From Plantactinospora soyae (GTDB lineage Bacteria > Actinomycetota > Actinomycetes > Mycobacteriales > Micromonosporaceae), in assembly GCF_014874095.1 (NCBI RefSeq), contig NZ_JADBEB010000001.1, positions 7,812,001 through 7,876,000 of the forward strand: a DNA stretch of 64,000 nt, written 5' to 3'. Below the pieces are notes generated by a model. The model was not told the DNA's origin and did no database searches. It was given only the letters and a program-made list of their open reading frames with translations. Position 1 is the stretch's first letter. Every line of letters starts with the position of its first letter. Of the stretch, positions 59,831 through 64,000 are shown one piece after another. The translations under genes were made by a program, and so were the position numbers.

Positions 59831-61032
59831 TGCAGGAACATGCTTCCCGCTATGCGGGATACCGGTCGTTTGACTATTTGACCCCGCAGGTCGACTTCAA
59901 GGTGTTCGACCTCGCGCCACAACTAGGTCGGGTCCCCGAACACGATCTCGGCCTGACCGATGCCCAACGCGACCGGGTGTCCCGGCTGCTTCGCGACTAC
60001 TCCGCGATCTCGCTGCACGAACACCCGAAGATCCTGCCGGCCGACGTCACGCAGCTACGTGACTACAACCGCACCGGACGCAACTCCTTCGGCTTCGAGG
60101 GACTGGCCCGGTCCGGCATGACCGCGGTGTTCGACAACTTCATGAACGGCACCGGCTGCGTCACCAGCGAGGCCGCCTGGAAGTGGGACGACGTCATCTA
60201 CGACATCGGCCTGCGGTTCGCCGACATCGCCAAGCAGGACCACGTCGTGGTGGCGACCACCCTGGAAGAGATCTTCACCGCCAAGCGGAACGGCCAGCTC
60301 GCCCTGGTGGCCGGCCTGGAAGCGGCCACGATGATCGAGAACGAGCTGGACCGGATCGACATCCTGTACGGCTTCGGCGTCCGCCAGATGGGCATCGCCT
60401 ACAGCCAGGCGAACATGCTCGGCTCGGGCCTGTCCGAGGATCGCGACGGCGGACTCACCCACTTCGGCCGGCGCGCCGTCGACCGGATGAACAAGCTCGG
60501 CATCGCCATCGACATCTCGCACTCCGGCGACCAGACCTCACTCGACGTCATCGAGGCCAGCCGGGTACCGGTCTTCATCACCCACGCCGGCGCCCGCTCG
60601 GTCTGGAACACACCCCGGATGAAGCCGGACGACGTGATCCGGGCCTGCGCCGAGCGCGGTGGTGTGATCGGCATCGAGGCCGCCCCGCACACCACGCTGT
60701 CGCAGGAGCACCCGCACCACTCCATCGAGTCGGTGATGGACCACTTCGTCTACTGCGTCGACCTGGTCGGCATCGACCACGTCGCGTTCGGGCCGGACAC
60801 CAACTTCGGTGACCACGTCGGCCTGCACGACACCTTCACCGGGCACCTGGCGATCGGCAAGGCGCACGGCGCGGTGGAGCACCCCCGGGTGCCGTACGTC
60901 TCCGGCATGGAGAACCCGGCCGAGTGTTTCAGCAACATCGTCGGCTGGCTGGTCACGCACGACTACTCCGATGACGAGATCGCCAAGGTCATCGGCGGCA
61001 ACATCATTCGCGTTCTTCGGGAGGTTTGGTGA
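59830..61032 (+). CDS. Membrane dipeptidase (M19) family protein
   Basis: 400-residue zinc-dependent dipeptidase-like protein, cytosolic by its lack of a signal sequence. The TIM-barrel pattern is visible: 'ISLHEHPKILPAD' in place of the usual HxD metal motif, 'LVAGLEAATMIEN' (bridging glutamate), 'IAIDISHSGDQTSLDVIE' and 'PVFITHAGARSVW' (histidine ligands), and 'VDHVAFGPDTNFGDH' late in the barrel. HxH instead of HxD is a deviation from classical renal dipeptidase. GTG at 59830 with GAGGTGAG upstream. First gene of an operon with a dipeptide/oligopeptide ABC importer, so it probably processes the imported compound. Confidence 0.88.
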   Translation: MQEHASRYAGYRSFDYLTPQVDFKVFDLAPQLGRVPEHDLGLTDAQRDRVSRLLRDYSAISLHEHPKILPADVTQLRDYNRTGRNSFGFEGLARSGMTAVFDNFMNGTGCVTSEAAWKWDDVIYDIGLRFADIAKQDHVVVATTLEEIFTAKRNGQLALVAGLEAATMIENELDRIDILYGFGVRQMGIAYSQANMLGSGLSEDRDGGLTHFGRRAVDRMNKLGIAIDISHSGDQTSLDVIEASRVPVFITHAGARSVWNTPRMKPDDVIRACAERGGVIGIEAAPHTTLSQEHPHHSIESVMDHFVYCVDLVGIDHVAFGPDTNFGDHVGLHDTFTGHLAIGKAHGAVEHPRVPYVSGMENPAECFSNIVGWLVTHDYSDDEIAKVIGGNIIRVLREVW

Positions 61033-62666
61033 GCAAGACAATCAACGGCCGCGCCCGTCGCTGGCGGGCCGCCGTCGCGCTCGGCGCGGCGGCCGCGCTC
61101 GGCCTGTCCGGGTGCGGGCTCAACGAGGACAACGGGGCGTCCGGCGAGAGTGCCGCCGGCGACGCGGTGCTGCGCATCGGCACCACCACCGACGTGTCGA
61201 ACTTCAACCCGCTCCAGTCGCTGAGCAAGACCGACTCCTGGATTCTCAACGCGATGTACCCGCACCTGCTGCGGATCGACGAGAACGCCAAGAAGGCGCC
61301 GGAACTGGCCAAGGACTACACGTACGAGAACGACGGCAAGACCGCCGTGTTCCACCTGCGCGACGACTTCACCTGGACCGACGGCAAGCCGGTGGTGGCC
61401 GACGACGTCAAGTTCAGCGCCGAGTCGATCATGAAGTACAAGCTCGGCAACGTCGCGGCGAAGCTCACCTGGGTCACCTCGATCGAGGCGCCGGACGCCA
61501 CCACGGTCAAGTTCAACCTCTCCCAGCCGTACGCGCCGTTCGCCGAGGGCGTCGGGTTCTGGATGTCGGTGGTGCCGAAGCACATCTTCGAGGCCGCCGG
61601 TGACCTGTCGAAGTTCCCCAACGACTCGAACTGGGTCGGCGCCGGACCGTTCGTGCTGGAGAGCGCCACCAAGGGCCAGCGGTACGTGATGAAGCGCAAC
61701 GACAAGTACCCGCTGGCGCCCGGCGGAAAGCCGGCGGTCAGCAAGGTCGAGTACCGGCTCTACCCGGACGTCAACACGATGATGCTGGCGCTGCGCAACG
61801 GCGACATCGACCTGATGGGCACCCCGGTCCCGGCGTCGGCCGCGAAGACCTTCGAGAACGACGCGAAGATCAAGATGGCCAAGGTCGGTGCGCTCGGCTT
61901 CGCCCACCTGACCTACAACATGAACAACAAGGACCTGGCCAAGCAGGAGGTCCGACAGGCGCTGTCGATGGCGATCGACACCAAGTCGATCATCTCCTCG
62001 GTGCTCCAGGGTGACGCCCAGCAGATGTCCGGGCCGATCTCGCCGATCTTCGCCGACTACGACAACACCGAGATCCAGCCGTACGCCTTCGACCCGGCCG
62101 GCGCGAAGGCCAAGCTGACCGCGGCCGGTTACTCCGACGGCAACGGTGACGGCCTCTTCGACGGCCTGGAGCTCGGCGTGGCCTGCGACCAGTCCAACGC
62201 CAACCTCACCCGGGTGGTGCAGCTGTTCCGGGAGAGCGCCGCGAAGGCCGGAATCAAGCTGGAGAACGAGTGCGTGGAGCGGAACACGTTCCTGTCCCGC
62301 ACCAAGGACGGCAAGTACGACATCGACGCGTCGCAGTGGGGCGTCTTCGACAACCCGATGGACCAACTGCGCAGCACCTACCTGTCCAGCAACCCGGGTG
62401 GGATCAACTACAACCTGCTCAAGTCCCCCGAGATCGACCAGCTGATCAACGACGCGGCGGGCACCACCGATACGGCGGCGTTCGCCACGAAGATCAAGAA
62501 CATCGACAAGGTGGTGCACGAGCAGGCCTACCTGACCCCGCTGTACGTGGAGAACTTCCAGTTCGCCTACAACGCCAGCAAGTTCGGCGGCTTCGTCGCC
62601 TCGCCGTCCGACCTGCTCGGCATGGTCACCGCGTACTCGCTGGCCCAGGTGAAGCCGGTCGGCTGA
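61029..62666 (+). CDS. ABC transporter solute-binding lipoprotein, family 5 (DppA-like)
   Basis: 545-residue periplasmic-type binding lipoprotein for peptides, nickel or related solutes. The signal ends with the lipobox 'LGLSGCG' (lipidated Cys near residue 31). The mature part begins 'LRIGTTTDVSNFNPLQSLSK' and shows the SBP_bac_5 pattern 'APELAKDYTYENDGKTAVFHLRDDFTWTDGKPVVADDV'. The GTG at 61029 overlaps the dipeptidase stop by four bases (GTGA), with GGGAGG just upstream. Ligand not identifiable, but the linked dipeptidase favours a peptide-like substrate. Confidence 0.95.
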   Translation: MSKTINGRARRWRAAVALGAAAALGLSGCGLNEDNGASGESAAGDAVLRIGTTTDVSNFNPLQSLSKTDSWILNAMYPHLLRIDENAKKAPELAKDYTYENDGKTAVFHLRDDFTWTDGKPVVADDVKFSAESIMKYKLGNVAAKLTWVTSIEAPDATTVKFNLSQPYAPFAEGVGFWMSVVPKHIFEAAGDLSKFPNDSNWVGAGPFVLESATKGQRYVMKRNDKYPLAPGGKPAVSKVEYRLYPDVNTMMLALRNGDIDLMGTPVPASAAKTFENDAKIKMAKVGALGFAHLTYNMNNKDLAKQEVRQALSMAIDTKSIISSVLQGDAQQMSGPISPIFADYDNTEIQPYAFDPAGAKAKLTAAGYSDGNGDGLFDGLELGVACDQSNANLTRVVQLFRESAAKAGIKLENECVERNTFLSRTKDGKYDIDASQWGVFDNPMDQLRSTYLSSNPGGINYNLLKSPEIDQLINDAAGTTDTAAFATKIKNIDKVVHEQAYLTPLYVENFQFAYNASKFGGFVASPSDLLGMVTAYSLAQVKPVG

Positions 62667-62697
62667 CCGGCCACTAGAGAGAAGGGAGGGGTCCCCC

Positions 62698-63651
62698 GTG
62701 GCACGTTTCGTGCTCAACCGGGCACTGAAGGCCGTACTGACCATCTGGATAGCGATCACCGCGACGTTCTTCCTGCTCCGGTTACTTCCGGGGGACCCCA
62801 CGACCCTCATGGTCGAGGGGGACATGACGCCGGAGATGCGGGCGGCACTGCTCAAGACGTACGGCCTGGACCAGCCGCTGCTGGAGCAGTACGTCTCGTA
62901 CCTGCGCGAACTGCTGCACGGCAACTTCGGCATCTCGTTCCGGCAGATCCAACCCGTCACCGACATCCTGCTCGACCGGCTGCCCTGGACCCTGCTGCTG
63001 GCCGGGGTGGCGTTCCTGCTAACCATCGCCGTCGGCATCCCGATCGGGGTGTACGCGGCAGCGCACCGGGGCCGTTGGCCGGACAAGCTGCTCCAGGGGT
63101 TCGGCATCGGCGGACACGCCCTCTTCGTGCCCAGCGTCGCGATGCTGCTGCTGGTCTACCTGGGCGCCAAGCTCGGCTGGTTCCCGATCGGCGGTGCGGT
63201 CGACCCGGACACCCGGGGTGCGGCGGCCTACCTGAGTCTGGCGCACCACCTGGTACTTCCGGTGGCGTCGCTGGTGCTGGTGCAACTCGGCCCGTACGCG
63301 CTGACGCTGCGGACCAACCTGATCGACGTACTCGGTGAGGACTACATCCGGGCGGCCCGGGCCCGGGGCCTTTCCGGCCGGCGCCGGCTGTGGAAGCACG
63401 GCCTGCGCAACGCGATCCTGCCGGCCCTGACCCTGATGGGCCTGCAACTCGGCACGCTGGTCGGCGGTGCCGTGCTCACCGAGACCGTGTTCGCGTACCC
63501 CGGGGTCGGCCGGCTGATCTACGAGGCGGTCGGGCAACGCGACTATCCAGTCCTGCAAGGAGCGTTCATCATGCTCGCCATCACCGTGGTGGTCGCCAAC
63601 GCGCTCACCGACCTGCTGTACGCGGTACTCAACCCCAGGATCCGGCTGTGA
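62698..63651 (+). CDS. dppB: ABC transporter permease (DppB-like)
   Basis: 317-residue inner-membrane permease with six helices. It has the DppB/OppB N-terminal signature 'FVLNRALKAVLTIWIAITATFFLLRLLPGDPTTLM' and the EAA loop 'DYIRAARARGLSGRRRLWKHGLRNAILP' for coupling to the ATPase. 'FAYPGVGRLIYEAVGQRDYPVLQG' near the end is typical. GTG start, 31 bases after the binding-protein gene. The ATPase genes must lie beyond the right edge. Confidence 0.95.
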   Translation: MARFVLNRALKAVLTIWIAITATFFLLRLLPGDPTTLMVEGDMTPEMRAALLKTYGLDQPLLEQYVSYLRELLHGNFGISFRQIQPVTDILLDRLPWTLLLAGVAFLLTIAVGIPIGVYAAAHRGRWPDKLLQGFGIGGHALFVPSVAMLLLVYLGAKLGWFPIGGAVDPDTRGAAAYLSLAHHLVLPVASLVLVQLGPYALTLRTNLIDVLGEDYIRAARARGLSGRRRLWKHGLRNAILPALTLMGLQLGTLVGGAVLTETVFAYPGVGRLIYEAVGQRDYPVLQGAFIMLAITVVVANALTDLLYAVLNPRIRL

Positions 63652-63699
63652 GCGCGAGGAGTGAGCCGGGTTTGCGAGCCCCGCAGTCGCGAACGAAAG
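63652..63699. repeat. Short dispersed-type spacer between permease genes
   Basis: The spacer contains GTGAGCCGGGTTTGCGAGCC followed by CCGCAGTCGCGAACG. I recall near-identical strings as intergenic elements repeated through Micromonospora genomes. Only one copy was seen in this window, so the repeat status rests on recall. Confidence 0.4.
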
Positions 63700-63709
63700 G
63701 CAGGCACCG

Positions 63710-64000
63710 ATGAGTGGGCCGCTGGTGACCGAGCCGGCCGCGGCGGCGGTGCCGGTCCAGGAGGTCGGGCCCGGTACCCGGTCGGCGTGGCGGACCTTCC
63801 TGCGCCAGCCGTCCGGACTGCTCGCCGCCCTGGTCCTGGTGGTGATGGTGCTGCTCGCGGTCTTCGCGCCGCTGATCGCCGACGAGCCGGGCGGCACCAG
63901 CGCCGACGTGCTGCTCTCCCCGTCCGGCGGGCACTGGTTCGGCACCGACGACATCGGGCAGGACATCTTCGCCCAGGTGGTCTGGGGGACCAGGACCAGC
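63710..64000 (+). CDS. dppC: ABC transporter permease (DppC-like), cut by window edge
   Basis: N-terminal 97 residues only. After a polar start, the helix 'LLAALVLVVMVLLAVFAPLIAD' is followed by 'LLSPSGGHWFGTDDIGQDIFAQVVWGTRTS', the conserved DppC/OppC signature ('HxFGTDxxGRDxFSRVxxG'). ATG at 63710 with AAAGGCAGG upstream. Partner of the DppB-like permease; continues beyond the window. Confidence 0.93.
   Translation, partial: MSGPLVTEPAAAAVPVQEVGPGTRSAWRTFLRQPSGLLAALVLVVMVLLAVFAPLIADEPGGTSADVLLSPSGGHWFGTDDIGQDIFAQVVWGTRTS

Noticed and set aside
60963-63107. 714-residue minus-strand open frame
   Set aside because: Antisense to the binding-protein and permease genes; no domain and biased composition.

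Overview
This is a GC-rich actinomycete chromosome segment, most likely from the family Micromonosporaceae. The signs are high GC with strong third-position bias, many GTG and TTG starts, a Scr1-type XRE regulator paired with a DUF397 protein, Streptomyces-like control of nrdAB, and short dispersed elements of a kind I recall from Micromonospora and Salinispora. The genus is inferred. No rRNA, tRNA, CRISPR array or intact transposase gene was seen.

Layout. 1-11 kb: an APC permease, a Ser/Thr kinase, a GNAT acetyltransferase, a radical SAM protein with an unusual cysteine motif, an orphan membrane protein, a MatB-like acyl-CoA synthetase, an LtrA protein and a secreted glycerophosphodiesterase. 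11.4-15 kb: a PadR-ABC ATPase-FtsX permease operon behind a symmetric operator. 15-22.3 kb: small metabolic and regulatory genes (acetyltransferase, LysR with a divergent MFS exporter, FAD-linked oxidase with a divergent XRE regulator, P450). 22.4-30 kb: three large secreted proteins on the minus strand (PQQ-type sugar dehydrogenase, ThuA-like protein, GH95-like glycosidase), all ending in the same beta-trefoil module. They look like one extracellular polysaccharide-degrading set.

30-38 kb is an accessory zone. It holds a Scr1/DUF397 locus with divergent small genes, an AT-richer stretch with a zinc-knuckle pentapeptide-repeat membrane protein and a membrane-anchored lectin-like protein, a decayed response regulator, and a secreted beta-propeller protein. 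38.1-45.2 kb is a polymorphic toxin locus: a 2161-residue RHS protein with an inserted golvesin-like module, a Hint self-cleavage domain and an HNH-type toxin tip, followed by an overlapping Imm21-type immunity gene. A 76-bp relic of another RHS gene lies downstream.

45.7-49.7 kb carries nrdAB (class Ia ribonucleotide reductase). Tandem NrdR boxes 31 bp apart, a complete cobalamin riboswitch and an 11-bp hairpin precede it, and a 14-bp-stem terminator follows it. A palindromic element sits in frame inside the 3' end of nrdA. 50-59.4 kb has an NAD(P)-binding reductase, an Lrp-type ligand-domain protein translationally coupled to a lysA-like decarboxylase, a broken PAP2 gene, a stand-alone NRPS-type condensation domain with a collagen-like insertion, a MarR-controlled membrane protein and a GlxA/DJ-1 pair. 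59.8 kb to the right edge is a dipeptidase/dipeptide-ABC-transporter operon cut off by the window.
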